Origin: VAXT01 sp963850415
GTDB lineage: Bacteria; Actinomycetota; Thermoleophilia; Gaiellales; Gaiellaceae
Direction: 5' to 3'
Assembly: GCA_963850415.1 (NCBI GenBank)
Contig: CAWKLE010000002.1
Location: forward strand, 1-64,000
DNA: 64,000 nt
Shown: positions 1 through 9,242 of the stretch, one piece after another
Layout of the letters: every line of letters starts with the position of its first letter
Position numbering within the stretch: position 1 is the stretch's first letter
Made by a program: the position numbers and the translations under genes
The notes under the pieces: model-generated
The model's database searches: none
Seen by the model: only the letters and a program-made list of their open reading frames with translations
Told to the model about the DNA's origin: nothing

Positions 1-933
1 AGGCGCGCAGGATAAATTCGCGATCGGAAAAGGCGCTTACCAGCATGAGCAAAGTCGAACGCGGCAAATGAAAATTTGTCAGCAAAACATCAACCACCCG
101 AAACTGGAACGGCGGATAGATAAAAATATTCGTCTCGCCTTCGCCGGCTTGAATTTTTCCGAAACTGCGCTGAACCGATTCCAGGACTCGACCGTTGTTG
201 TTCCGACCGCAACGACGCGCTTTGCATTCGTGATTGCCTCGGCCGCATCCGGCGAAATAGAAAATCGCTCGGGATGCATTTGATGTTGAGTGATGTCTTC
301 CACTTTAACCGGACGAAAAGTTGCCGTCCCGACGTGAAGCGTAATGAAAACGTGCGGAAGAATGCCCAGAATTTGCGGCGTGAAATGCAGCCCGGCCGTC
401 GGCGCCGCAAGGGAGCCCTCGTATTTCGCGAACACCGTTTGATAGCGCGCTTCATCTTCTGCCCTGTAGCGGCGGTCTATGACCACTGGCCGCTTGATAT
501 ACGGTGGTAGAGGCATCGCGCCGCCGCGCTGAAGATCTATGTCGTCAGACAACGCGATTTCCCGTGAACCATCTTCAAAAATTTCGCCCGCTTCCGCGCG
601 CACTCCTTGGATAACAGTGGCTGCGGCTTTACCAAATTTCCGGCTCGGCTTTACCAACGCTTTCCACCGGCAGGGCGCAGTTTTTTCCAAAAACAAGAAC
701 TCGAAGTTCCCGTCGTCGGAAAAATGCCGCGCCGGCAAAACGCGCGAGTTATTCAAGACGAGCAGATCGTCATCGCGCAGAAATTTTTTGAGATCAACAA
801 AATGGGCATGTGCGATTTTCTTCCGGTCGCGATGCACCACCATCATTCGGGAATCTTCTCGCTGCGGCAGCGGATGTTGCGCAATCAATTCCCGGGGCAG
901 CTCGTAATTGTAATCATTTAGCCGCGTAATCAC
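1..933 (-). CDS. queA: S-adenosylmethionine:tRNA ribosyltransferase-isomerase (QueA), 3' end cut by window
   Basis: QueA transfers and isomerises the ribosyl part of SAM onto 7-aminomethyl-7-deazaguanine in tRNA, giving epoxyqueuosine. The start at 933 gives the family N-terminus (ELPRELIAQHPLPQREDSRM), followed by PLPPYIKR, the TAGLHFT motif and TFRPVKVEDITQHQMHPERF. After AVGTTTV, near position 188, the frame is lost by one missing base. The expected C-terminal residues (IFIYPPFQFRVVD, then TNFHLPRSTLLMLVSAF) continue in another frame up to base 1, so the gene runs out of the window. I read the break as a sequence error. The gene is divergent from the UDG gene, with about 50 bases between them. 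Confidence 0.9.
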
Positions 934-986
934 GCCTTCATCATCAAAGGATTTGATCGCGCGCGCAAAGATGACATCATCAGCCC

Positions 987-1742
987 GTGCTTCAGCCCGC
1001 GCTTTCTCTCGTTCTCGAAGCGCTGAAGGAAATTCGTGAGTCCCAGGAGAAAACGTTCCGCGTTTCGCGTGCGACGCTTAACCGATTGCTGGAGCCTCGG
1101 CGCCACCAAAACGTTCCCGATATTGCGGCCAAAGCCGCTTCGCTCGGGCAGGTGCGCGATCGCGTCTGCGTATGCACGAAGTGTCCGCACCTCGCGCGCA
1201 GCCGCACCCAAACCGTTTTCGGAGTCGGTAACCCGGATGCGGAATTGATGTTCGTCGGTGAAGCACCGGGCGCGGATGAGGATGCACGCGGTGAACCGTT
1301 CGTGGGCCGAGCCGGTCAATTGCTCACTCGCATCATCGAAACGATGGGCCTGAGCCGGGACGAGGTTTATATCGCGAATATTTTAAAATGCCGTCCCGAC
1401 ATGCCGAAGGGCGCGCCGGGAAATCGTCCGCCGACGCCCCAGGAAATGCAGACCTGCATCGGCTATCTCATTGAGCAAATCGAAATCATTCAGCCGCGCG
1501 TGATGGTCGCGCTTGGCGCGACCGCGGTGGAAGGATTGCTCGGAGCGCGCGGCATAATGCGTGAGTTACGTGGCAAATGGCATTCCTATCACGACACCCC
1601 GCTCATGATCACCTATCACCCGTCGTATTTACTGCGGAACCAATCGCCCGGTGAGAAACGCAAAGTTTGGGAAGACATGATGGCGGTGCTGGAAGAACTC
1701 GACCGCCCGATCAGCGAGAGACAGCGAAACTATTTTCTCTAG
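987..1742 (+). CDS. Family 4 uracil-DNA glycosylase (Fe-S)
   Basis: Removes uracil from DNA in base-excision repair. The 251-residue protein has the family-4 signature GEAPGADEDARGEPFVGRAG at about residue 90 and the C-terminal loop ITYHPSYLLR. Four cysteines expected to hold a 4Fe-4S cluster are visible: the CTKC pair, the Cys of LKCRPD and that of QTCIGYL. An in-frame stop lies just upstream at 972, so translation most likely begins at the GTG at 987. The roughly 60 residues before the first CxxC are a linker region typical of longer family-4 members. The reading frame is intact. Confidence 0.9.
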   Translation: MLQPALSLVLEALKEIRESQEKTFRVSRATLNRLLEPRRHQNVPDIAAKAASLGQVRDRVCVCTKCPHLARSRTQTVFGVGNPDAELMFVGEAPGADEDARGEPFVGRAGQLLTRIIETMGLSRDEVYIANILKCRPDMPKGAPGNRPPTPQEMQTCIGYLIEQIEIIQPRVMVALGATAVEGLLGARGIMRELRGKWHSYHDTPLMITYHPSYLLRNQSPGEKRKVWEDMMAVLEELDRPISERQRNYFL

Positions 1743-1770
1743 CGACGGTTGTGACCACCGTCGTAACGAT

Positions 1771-1892
1771 GTCATCCCGAAACCCGAATTCTTTCGGGGT
1801 GAGGGACCTCACACTCGGAGATTAGCGCTCAAATCGGCTTGTGTAACTTGCGCATGTTGGCGAGGTCCCTCGCTTGCGCTCGGGATGACGGA
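1771..1892. repeat. Inverted pair of TCATCCCGAGC-type palindromic repeats
   Basis: Two copies of the same short repeat face each other in the gap between the UDG and squalene-synthase genes. The left copy (about 1771-1812) reads GTCATCCCGA...GAGGGACCTCAC. The right copy (about 1860-1892) is the reverse, GAGGTCCCTCGCTTGCG then CTCGGGATGACGG. The same unit recurs near 20.9, 26.2, 27.05, 29.4, 30.4 and 49.6-49.7 kb. The pair could fold into a long hairpin and may act as a transcriptional barrier between convergent genes; that role is inference. Confidence 0.75.
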
Positions 1893-1921
1893 AAGTCTGA
1901 AATAGCGCACTAGACAGTACC

Positions 1922-2953
1922 CTACAGCTGCGCTCGCGCCCGTCGCAGCCGGCTTTGGCTCGCCAGAGTAATCGTGGTTGACGCAATCATGCCACGCACT
2001 TCGCTGCGCGGGACTTTGACACGCATCTGCAGAGCGTCCAATCCGCTTTCCTCGAGCAGCGAGAGCGTGCGCACTCCGATCATTGCCGGCAACACCGTGG
2101 CGACGCGCACTCGCGCTGGATTGATCGCGATAGCATACTCCAGCCCCGCGTCCAACCCAGCGCGCGCTTCTGCTATCCAGCGTGAATAAATTGGAAGAAA
2201 AGCAGCTGGAGCGCCCAGCAAATCGGACGCCGAAAGGTCCGCCGCGCGCAACTCATCTTCCGGAAAATAACAACGACCGGCGCGCAAATCGCTTCCCGCG
2301 TCGCGCAAAATATTCACCAACTGCAACCCCCGGCCATAATTCGTTCCCAGCTCGAGCATGTCCGCTTCGAGCCGTGCGGTGAAACTCTGCACTTTGCGAA
2401 AACAAACACGCGTCCAAAATTCGCCCACACAACCGGCCACCAAATAGGTGTAGTCGAGCAATTCCTGCGCATTGGCCAGCGCCGCGAGTCCTCCGCTCCA
2501 TCGCGTCAAATCCTGTCGCTGACCACGCGTGATGATTGCGAGCAATTCGCGAACATCGCGTTGATCTTCAGGCGAAAGATTTCTCAAAGCTCGCAAAATT
2601 GCCTCCGCCGATTCCAGCAACGCCTTTTCTCCTTCGGTTATCGCGGACGACAGGTCCGGCAGGGTCTTAGTTCCGCGACTGCGGGACGAAGACTGGGAGC
2701 CGTCCTGTTTCGAAAGGAAAAGGTCTTTCAATGTTTTCCCAATCGATTGATCTTTTCCCGCAATCGCGCGCGCAAATCGGTCGAGCAGCTCGATTCGTTT
2801 TTCAGCAGGCATGGCATTGCTATCGGCAATGGTGTCGCTCGTTCGCGCCAGCAGATAGGCCAGGGCGACTGGTTCCCGCAACGCGCGTGGCAATAAGCGA
2901 ATCGAAAGATAAAACGAACGCGATACCGGTTTCAGCAATTCGAGCTCGTCCAC
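1922..2953 (-). CDS. Squalene/phytoene synthase family protein
   Basis: Head-to-head prenyl transferase that condenses two prenyl diphosphates. Two aspartate-rich regions are seen: SDTIADS near the N-terminus, and NILRDAGSDLRAGRCYF further on, with the YTYLVAGCVGEFW segment between them. The frame is open back to 3151, but that would overlap hemW, which starts at 3025. The GTG at 2953 gives a start just before the conserved ELLKPVSRSFYLSIRLLP and leaves a normal divergent gap; this choice is tentative. A hopanoid C-3 methylase lies in the same window (hpnR, 32.7-34.2 kb), so squalene for hopanoids is a reasonable role, but a carotenoid role cannot be excluded. Confidence 0.8.
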   Translation of the reverse strand: MDELELLKPVSRSFYLSIRLLPRALREPVALAYLLARTSDTIADSNAMPAEKRIELLDRFARAIAGKDQSIGKTLKDLFLSKQDGSQSSSRSRGTKTLPDLSSAITEGEKALLESAEAILRALRNLSPEDQRDVRELLAIITRGQRQDLTRWSGGLAALANAQELLDYTYLVAGCVGEFWTRVCFRKVQSFTARLEADMLELGTNYGRGLQLVNILRDAGSDLRAGRCYFPEDELRAADLSASDLLGAPAAFLPIYSRWIAEARAGLDAGLEYAIAINPARVRVATVLPAMIGVRTLSLLEESGLDALQMRVKVPRSEVRGMIASTTITLASQSRLRRARAQL

Positions 2954-3024
2954 AGCCAAAGGTTGCTCAGCTCGATCCGATCCGCGAGATGTAACTGCGG
3001 GAGAACCGGAAGATTCACGATCGT

Positions 3025-4146
3025 ATGAACGAAAACGAGATGCACGCCTCAAACGTGATCCGGCACCTTTACGTTCATTTTCCATTTTGCGCTCGCATTT
3101 GCCCCTACTGTGCTTTCTACAAAACGCGCGGGAACGCGACGGAGGTCGCACGCTTTTGTGAGGCGCTCGTCTCGGAAGCGAGGCGAGTTGCGAAAAAATT
3201 CCCCCTCACGCTGGAAACAATATTCTTTGGCGGCGGAACACCGACCGCTCTTAGCACGGTCCAACTGAAGAGCTTGCTCGAGCGATTCCGTGAAATTTTC
3301 GATCTGAGCGCGTTACGCGAATGGAGCATTGAGGCAAACCCTGGCAGCGTCTCGGTAAAGAAAGCAGTGACGTTACGCGAATCGGGTATCAACCGTATCA
3401 GCCTCGGCGTGCAAACTTGGGACAACCAGCTATTGAAATTGCTGGGCCGCGAGCATGACGCAGCACAGGCAGAAGAGTCGTTTTATATTTTCCGCAGCGC
3501 TGGATTTTCCAATATCAGCGTCGACTTGATGTTTGCCTTGCCCGGGCAAACGGAAAGGCAATGGCGCGATTCCTTGGAGAAAACAATCGCGCTCCAGCCC
3601 GAACATATTTCTACCTACTGTCTCACCTACGAGGAGGACACCGAGTTTCTCGCACGATTCCAGCGCGGCGAATTCGCTGTTAGCGATGAGGCGGAAGCAC
3701 GCTTGCTTGAGTTGGCGATGACGACGCTTGAGCAGACTGGCTACGAGCACTACGAGATTTCAAATTACGCACGTCCGCGATTTCGCTCCGAGCACAATCG
3801 CGCTTACTGGCGTGGCGCGGACTATATCGGCATCGGCCCGAGCGCGTTTTCCACGCGCGGACTCGAGCGGTGGCAAAACGTTGCCGATCACAATGAATAT
3901 GCCCGGCGTCTGTTCGCTAACGAATCCCCGGTCGCGTCGATTGAAAAATTAACTCCCGCGATGAAGCGGATGGAACATATCGCCCTCGGTCTGCGCACCC
4001 GGGATGGGATCGCCGCCGATATAATTGATCAAAATCAGGCAGAGAGATTGATCAGCGATGGATTCCTTTCCCGCCAAGCAAATCGCTTCGCGCTCACTCG
4101 TGCCGGAAAATTGCTGATTGATTCCGTCGCGGAAGAGTTGCTGTAA
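3025..4146 (+). CDS. hemW: HemW-like radical SAM heme chaperone (coproporphyrinogen oxidase-like)
   Basis: Radical SAM protein of the HemN/HemW family. The Fe-S motif CARICPYCAFYK (CxxxCxxC) sits about 30 residues from the start, followed by FFGGGTPTAL, SIEANPGSV and RISLGVQTWD, and a C-terminal HemW-type domain. The motif has Cys-Ala-Phe-Tyr after the third cysteine, not the HemN-type arrangement, and the 373-residue length fits HemW rather than the roughly 450-residue HemN. HemW proteins are thought to bind and deliver heme rather than oxidise coproporphyrinogen. The frame is intact. It is divergent from the squalene/phytoene synthase gene. Confidence 0.85.
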   Translation: MNENEMHASNVIRHLYVHFPFCARICPYCAFYKTRGNATEVARFCEALVSEARRVAKKFPLTLETIFFGGGTPTALSTVQLKSLLERFREIFDLSALREWSIEANPGSVSVKKAVTLRESGINRISLGVQTWDNQLLKLLGREHDAAQAEESFYIFRSAGFSNISVDLMFALPGQTERQWRDSLEKTIALQPEHISTYCLTYEEDTEFLARFQRGEFAVSDEAEARLLELAMTTLEQTGYEHYEISNYARPRFRSEHNRAYWRGADYIGIGPSAFSTRGLERWQNVADHNEYARRLFANESPVASIEKLTPAMKRMEHIALGLRTRDGIAADIIDQNQAERLISDGFLSRQANRFALTRAGKLLIDSVAEELL

Positions 4147-4167
4147 ATTCGTCGTCAGTTCCTCGGG

Positions 4168-4350
4168 GTAGCGCACGCGTCTCGCGTGTCCGCGAACGCG
4201 TCCCGCTTTCGCGGACTTCCGAAAAGATTGTTTCGGCGAAACGCCGAAACCAGCACGCGAGACGCGTGCGCTACCCAGAATCCTTGCGCGCCGACTTCTG
4301 CGGAGGGACGAGCTTCTTCTCGTCCTGGACGAGCGGAAGCACGTCCCTCC
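4168..4350. repeat. Cluster of GTAG- and GGAG-headed REP-like palindromes
   Basis: The gap between the convergent hemW and uppS genes is packed with palindromes. At 4168 a GTAG head precedes CGCACGCGTCTCGCGTG, and its inverted copy ends in CTAC at 4274. Two smaller hairpins lie between them (CGCG..TTTCGCGGAC; TTTCGGCG..CGCCGAAA). From 4302 to 4350 a GGAG-headed palindrome and its inverted partner (ending CCTCC) follow. GTAG/GGAG tetranucleotide heads next to an imperfect palindrome are the known hallmark of REP elements moved by RAYT transposases. Confidence 0.75.
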
Positions 4351-4356
4351 AACACA

Positions 4357-5067
4357 TCACACCCCGCCGTAACGACGTTGTCTTTTCGCGAAATCGTCCA
4401 CCGCCGCAAATAAATCTTTCCTCGTGAAATCCGGCCACAGCTTTGGCGTGACATACATCTCGGTATAAGAAAGCTGCCAGAGCAAAAAATTGGAAATCCG
4501 CATTTCACCGGAAGTGCGAATCAGCAGGTCCGGGTCTGGATAATACCGGGTGTAAAGATGTTTGCTGAACATCTCCGGATTAATCATCGCCCGATCGATG
4601 TGACCGGCCTCGACTTCACGCAATAAACTGCGAATCCCATCAATGATCTCATCGCGTCCGCCATAACTGAGCGCGAGAATCAGCGTAAGCCCGTTGTTTG
4701 ACGCGGTGCGTTTGATCGATTCGTGCAAACGCTTCTGACAGTTGTCCGGTAAATCGGTCAGCCGTCCTATTGCCTGTAGTCGAACATTTTTCTCGATCAG
4801 TTCCGGCGTCTTGTCCCTCAAAAACTTTTCGAGCAGCCGCATCAAGGCGAAGACTTCGCTCTTCGGTCGCTGCCAGTTTTCGGCCGAGAAAGCGTAGAGC
4901 GTCAGGTATTCCACTTTTAATTCGCCGCAGCCTTCCACACATTCCCGCACTGCATCCGCCCCCTTCTCGTGGCCTTTGATCCGCGGCAAGCCACGCTGCC
5001 TGGCCCAGCGACCGTTGCCATCCATGATGATGGCAATGTGTCGCGGAATGATTTTTGGCGCCGCCAT
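4357..5067 (-). CDS. uppS: Undecaprenyl diphosphate synthase (cis-prenyltransferase)
   Basis: Makes the C55 undecaprenyl diphosphate carrier for peptidoglycan and other envelope polymers. Conserved parts are IAIIMDGNGRWA at the N-terminus (the catalytic Asp), LTLYAFSAENW, LALSYGGRDEI, and PDPDLLIRTSGEMRISNFLL, which closes the active site. The frame is intact. I chose ATG 5067; a TTG at 5073 is also possible. It follows the purA stop codon by two bases, so the two are probably co-transcribed. The uppP gene, which recycles the same lipid carrier, lies 2 kb upstream on the same strand. Confidence 0.92.
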   Translation of the reverse strand: MAAPKIIPRHIAIIMDGNGRWARQRGLPRIKGHEKGADAVRECVEGCGELKVEYLTLYAFSAENWQRPKSEVFALMRLLEKFLRDKTPELIEKNVRLQAIGRLTDLPDNCQKRLHESIKRTASNNGLTLILALSYGGRDEIIDGIRSLLREVEAGHIDRAMINPEMFSKHLYTRYYPDPDLLIRTSGEMRISNFLLWQLSYTEMYVTPKLWPDFTRKDLFAAVDDFAKRQRRYGGV

Positions 5068-5069
5068 CC

Positions 5070-6340
5070 TCAAAGCATGATCGTTTCCGCGCGCGTCGGC
5101 CCGACACTAACGATTGTTAGTTTCGCGCCGGTCAATGCTGAGATTCGTTTGAGGTAATCCCGTCCCCGCTTCGGCAGGTCGGAAAATTTCCGGGCCGAGC
5201 GTGTCGGTTCCGACCAGCCCGGCATGGTCTCGTAAATCGGCTCGCAATTGTTCCATTGCGCAGAATCGCACGGTGGAACATCGAGACGCTTTCCGTTCAA
5301 ACGATAGCCAACACAAATCGAAATCGGATTCACTCCATCGAGACCGTCGAGGTTGGTGATCGCGAGCTCGTCAATCCCATTGATCATCGTGGCGTAATGC
5401 GTCGCCACGGCATCGAACCAACCACAGCGGCGGGCCCGCCCGGTGGTCGCGCCGAATTCGCGCCCCATTTCGTGCAATCTTTTGGCGAAACTCGCGTCTT
5501 CGGTCGGGAGCGGTCCTTCGCCTACCCGCGTCGTGTACGCTTTCATCACCCCAACCACGCGATCCATTCGGTGCGGCGGAACGCCCGAACCAGTGCACGC
5601 GCCACCGGCCGTCGTATTCGACGATGTCACGTACGGATAGGTCCCATGATCGATATCGAGAAACGTTCCCTGTGCACCTTCAAACAAAATCTCGCGCCCG
5701 CCCTGCAAGGCGCGATGCAAATAAACCACCGTGTTCGCCACGAACGGCGCACAGCACTGCGCCGGCCGCCAAATATTGCTGGTTCACTTCGCGAAAATCA
5801 TTCGGCTTTGCCCCCAGCGCTCGCAGGATGGCGTTGTTCTCCCGCATTTTCGCTTCGAGCTTCTTTGAAAACAGCCTGGGCTGCATCAAATCGGAAACCC
5901 GTAAGCCGGTTCGCGCCGCCTTGTCGCCGTAGGCAGGACCAATCCCGCGTTTGGTCGTCCCGATTTTCGCCACCCCTTTCCGCAGCTCACGCTGTTCATC
6001 CAGGGCGCGATGGTACGGCAGAACCAGATGCGCAGCGTCGCTCATCAGAAGATTGCGATCAATGCGGACGCCTAATTTCTTCAAGCCGTTAATTTCTTTC
6101 ACCAGCGCGACCGGATCGACCACAACGCCGTTGCCGATCACGCAAACTTTGCCCCGCCGCAAAATTCCCGACGGAATCAAATGCAAAACATATTTCTTGC
6201 CGCGATGAATGACGGTATGGCCGGCATTATTCCCACCCTGACTGCGCACCACGATATCGGCGTCGGCGGTAAGAACGTCGATGATTTTGCCTTTGCCCTT
6301 CGTCGCCCCATTGCGCGCCGATCAGGATCGTGTTGGCCAT
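5070..6340 (-). CDS. purA: Adenylosuccinate synthetase, interrupted by two frameshifts
   Basis: PurA converts IMP and aspartate to adenylosuccinate using GTP, the first committed step to AMP. The start at 6340 gives MANTILIGAQWGDEG, but the following GKGK loop is lost because of one extra base near 6298. The middle part (GGNNAGHTV, HLVLPYHRALDEQRE, GIGPAYGDKAARTG) then runs to about 5760. There a second indel shifts to the frame carrying EGAQGTFLDIDHGTYPYVTS and the C-terminus. All family blocks are present in order and PurA is normally essential, so I treat both breaks as sequence errors. The neighbour uppS follows directly. Confidence 0.88.
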
Positions 6341-6478
6341 GACTTTTTTCGGGCAAAAATTTTGTCCCGATGCGCTCGGTCGAGGCATTCGGGACTTGCG
6401 TCACAGGATAAGAGCAGCGGCTCCGCGCGCAAGACCATTCTGGACACGCGGCACGATAATGAGGTATCTGAACAAAAT

Positions 6479-6622
6479 ATGCGTACCATCCTATTGATCA
6501 TTTTAGTGCTGTTGTTACTCGGCGCGTTGCCGACCTGGCCCTATAGCTCGGGCTGGGGTTATTACCCGGGTGGCGGATTATTGATTCTGATAATCTTAAT
6601 CCTGGTCCTTTGGCGGGCGTAG
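6479..6622 (+). CDS. DUF3309 family mini-protein
   Basis: A 47-residue hydrophobic protein starting at ATG 6479. It contains MRTILLIILVLLLLGALP, then a short loop TWPYSSGWGYYPGGG and a second hydrophobic stretch, LLILIILILVLW. The pattern of two membrane segments joined by a Trp-Pro/Tyr-Pro-Gly loop is that of the DUF3309 family. Function is unknown; it probably sits in the inner membrane. It lies alone between purA (divergent) and the minus-strand DUF6941-like gene. The family match is from memory of the conserved pattern. Confidence 0.75.
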   Translation: MRTILLIILVLLLLGALPTWPYSSGWGYYPGGGLLILIILILVLWRA

Positions 6623-6705
6623 CGCCCTTCTGTCTCTGCGTACTCGGGAAGTCGCAGGCGGCCAGCCTGTTACATTCGGCATTCCTGCCGAATGATGATT
6701 TCCTG

Positions 6706-7111
6706 TCACTTCGCCACCACTCGCACCACTGGCAACGGAAAACGCAACCGCAGTTCGTCCTGCAGATAAATCTCCACGTGATGCAGCCCGAATTGCTGAA
6801 ACTGCACGCCGCCAAAGTAATGGACGTTGGTCGCATGCCCTTCCATCTCCTTTAACTCAAAATCCACCTCCGCCTGCGCGAGCACCTGTTGCTCATCTAC
6901 CCCGACGATGCGTGAGCGCTGCCTGAATCTTCCCCGCGCCGCTGCACCAGCGCGACCAGATGCAGAGTCGCATGCAAGTGATCGGTAATTGCGGGGCCGG
7001 AACGACGTTGATGACGCCTACCAGTGTCTGCATGCCATTGAATTCGTGCCGGACATCCTCACACAGCACGCAGCTTTGCAGATCGGGCAGGATAACATCG
7101 GTCGCAGCCAT
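6706..7111 (-). CDS. DUF6941-like conserved protein, one frameshift
   Basis: Starts at 7111 with MAATDVILPDLQSCVLCEDV and continues through FNGMQTLVGVINVVPAPQLP. One extra base near 6946 breaks the frame. The continuation in another frame (RIVGVDEQQVLAQAEVDF, then NVHYFGGVQFQQFGLHHVEI and a hydrophilic end LRLRFPLPVVRVVAK) runs to a stop at 6706. The joined protein is about 134 residues, soluble, and resembles the DUF6941 family, whose function is unknown. The start lies three bases from the uppP stop, so the two may share a transcript. Confidence 0.6.
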
Positions 7112-7114
7112 TTC

Positions 7115-7980
7115 TTAAATCAAACCGCGCATGAGCAGCGCGAATAACACTACCGCCAAAACGATCCGATAAATTGCGAAAGGCGCAAAGCCGCGCGCCC
7201 GCACCCAGTTCATAAACCAGGCGACAACGCCCAACGCCACCACAAATGAAACGATTGCGCCAATCATTAGCACCACCCAATTGTGCCCGCTCATGACCAG
7301 AGGCGCGAGGCTTGTTTCATCGCTGCCGTGATGCGCAAGGTCTTGAGCAAATCGTAACCGGTCGCGACCACCATCGTCGGCATGGAAAGGAAAAACGAAA
7401 ATTCCAACGCCGCGCTTCGGGAGAGGCCGGCTAACTGTCCGGCCGCAATGGTTGACATCGAACGCGATGTTCCTGGAAAAACCGCCGATGTAATCTGAGC
7501 AAGACCGATCCAAGCTCGCCTGAGGCAAAGACATTTCTTCCATTCGCAGCGTGCGCGGATTGCGGCAAAGTGCGTCCACCAGCCACATGATGATGCCACC
7601 AATAAACAGCGCCCACGCCATCACCCAAAGATTCTCCAGGTTCTGCCCGATTTGTTTTTTCAAAAGCGAACGCTGGCACCGCGGTGATGACAAAGGCGAT
7701 GATGGTGAGACCAAGCGGATGGGTAAAGATGTTGCGGTCTCCGCTTTCGCCGCGTGGGAAAGGTTGAAAGAAATTTCAGGATCCGGTTCCAAAAATAAAC
7801 CGGCAGCGCCAGGATTGCTCCCAGCTGAATCACAATCGTGTACATCTTCCAATAAGCGTCATGTAGATCGAGACGCAGTAGCGCTTCAACGATCCGGAGA
7901 TGAGCGGTCGAGCTGACCGGTAAAAATTCCGTTAGTCCTTCGACAACCCCGAGTAAAATGGACAAAAGAAAATCGTTCAC
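7115..7980 (-). CDS. uppP: Undecaprenyl-diphosphatase UppP/BacA, several frameshifts
   Basis: Integral membrane enzyme that dephosphorylates undecaprenyl diphosphate to recycle the lipid carrier; it gives bacitracin tolerance. The N-terminus has GVVEGLTEFLPVSSTAH (the conserved E..PVSST active-site segment) and the second half has FPGTSRSMSTIAAG, both diagnostic. The fragments lie in different frames: residues 1-80 end near 7740, followed by THPLGLTIIAFVIT, VMAWALFIGGIIMWLVDA, the FPGTSRS block and the last helices ending in LLMRGLI. At least four indels are needed to join them. The order and total length (about 288 residues) are normal for UppP, so I treat it as one gene with sequence errors. 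Confidence 0.85.
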
Positions 7981-8103
7981 TGTGAGAGCTCTACCCTTTC
8001 GTTCGTGCTTTCGCTACAATGGCAGGAGCGTCATCTTCAGCATGTCCACGGTCAAAATTAATTTTGCCTGATTCTCAACCGAACCTCATTGTCGGCTCTC
8101 GCG

Positions 8104-8220
8104 ATGAAGCTCTTCATTACCGGAATCTGCGGCTTTGTTGGTAGTTCACTCGCCAGCTGGTTTCATGAACACCGGCCTTCTTTCAAGATTAGCGGGATCG
8201 AAGCAGTTCGCGGCAACTGA
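8104..8220 (+). pseudogene. N-terminal fragment of an NAD-dependent sugar epimerase
   Basis: A 38-codon open frame starting MKLFITGICGFVGSSLASWF shows the beta-alpha-beta start and GxxGxxG dinucleotide-binding motif of extended short-chain dehydrogenases, and then FKISGIE. It ends at a stop, and nothing recognisable as the rest of an epimerase follows before the opposite-strand remnant at 8341. It therefore looks like a real truncation rather than a one-base error. The closest overall pattern is a nucleotide-sugar 2-epimerase or 4-epimerase N-terminus; exact specificity cannot be told. Confidence 0.6.
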
Positions 8221-8340
8221 TCGAACATAACCTTTTCGGAACCGCACGATGCGATGCCCTCAACCGTCGATTTCGAAGAAACCTTCGGACAAACTTGCCC
8301 TTTGTCTTTACCCCGTTGGAAGTATTTTACGGACAGGCAA

Positions 8341-9225
8341 TCATGCCGAGATGCTGGTGCAGTTCTTGGCGTTCGCCTTCGGCGAACCCTTTGTCATCTC
8401 ATCATAGATCCAGCGATAGGTGGGTTCCAACCCATTGCGTAGCTTTGTCGCCGGCTCCCAATTAAAAATTTTCTGGATTAGCGTGTTATCGCTATTACGA
8501 CCGTTTACTCCTTTGGGCGCTCTCAGATTGTAGTTCCGTTTTAGTTTTACGCCGCCGATTTCCTCCACCATGTCGACTAGCTGATTGATACTAACGAGTT
8601 CACTACTGCCGAGGTTTAGCGGCTCGACGAAATCGCTGTCCATGATCATTTGTGTCCCCTTCACGCAGTCATCAATCCACATGAAGCTGCGCGTCTGATG
8701 GCCGTCGCCCCAGATCTCAATCTCATGATTTCCGCTAAGCTTTGCCTCAATTACTTTGCGGCAGATTGCCGCCGGTGCCTTCTCCCGGCCACCAGCATAG
8801 GTCCCTTGTGGCCCATAGACGTTGTGATAACGCGCAACGCGGGTTTCCAACCCGAAGTCTTCGCGAAAGTGCCGGCACATTCGTTCAGAAAATAATTTTT
8901 CCCAACCGTAGCCGTCCTCAGGCATCGCCGGATAGGCATCTTCTCTTTTCAGAGCGGTGACGTTCGGATTGGTCTGTTTATCGGCTGCGTAAACACAGGC
9001 CGAAGAGGAGTAGAAGAAACGCTAAACTCCCGCTTCTTTTGCCATCATCAGCATGTGGGTGTTCACCAGCACACTCAACATGCAAAGTGCTTTGTTATTC
9101 TCGATGAAACCCATTCCGCCCATATCGGCGGCAAGGTTATAGATTAATGAGGATCCGCTGTAAAACGCCTTTCGCGAGTTGCAGAACGGCCCGGATAGCA
9201 AAGCGCGGATTGGAAGCAACTCCAA
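8341..9225 (-). pseudogene. GDP-mannose 3,5-epimerase remnant with in-frame stop and missing N-terminus
   Basis: The C-terminal two thirds match GDP-mannose 3',5'-epimerase: MPEDGYGWEKLFSERMC (the Tyr-x3-Lys region), TRVARYHNVYGPQGTY, GGREKAPAAICRKV, WGDGHQTRSFMWIDDC and a full C-terminus. Upstream the frame continues through YNLAADMGGMGFI, a family hallmark. A TAG codon at 9022-9024 interrupts it between KEAGV and RFFYSSSACVY, where a Lys is expected. The first roughly 75 residues, including the dinucleotide-binding loop, are absent; before about 9180 the sequence loses similarity and mutL begins at 9243. A nonsense change plus truncation points to a dead gene. Confidence 0.75.
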
Positions 9226-9242
9226 TTCTCGGCAGAGTCATT

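Noticed and set aside
9022..9024. TAG in the GDP-mannose epimerase as a recoded amino acid (pyrrolysine-like)
   Set aside because: The gene is also truncated at its N-terminus, and TAG is used as an ordinary stop by other genes here (hemL, GT2).
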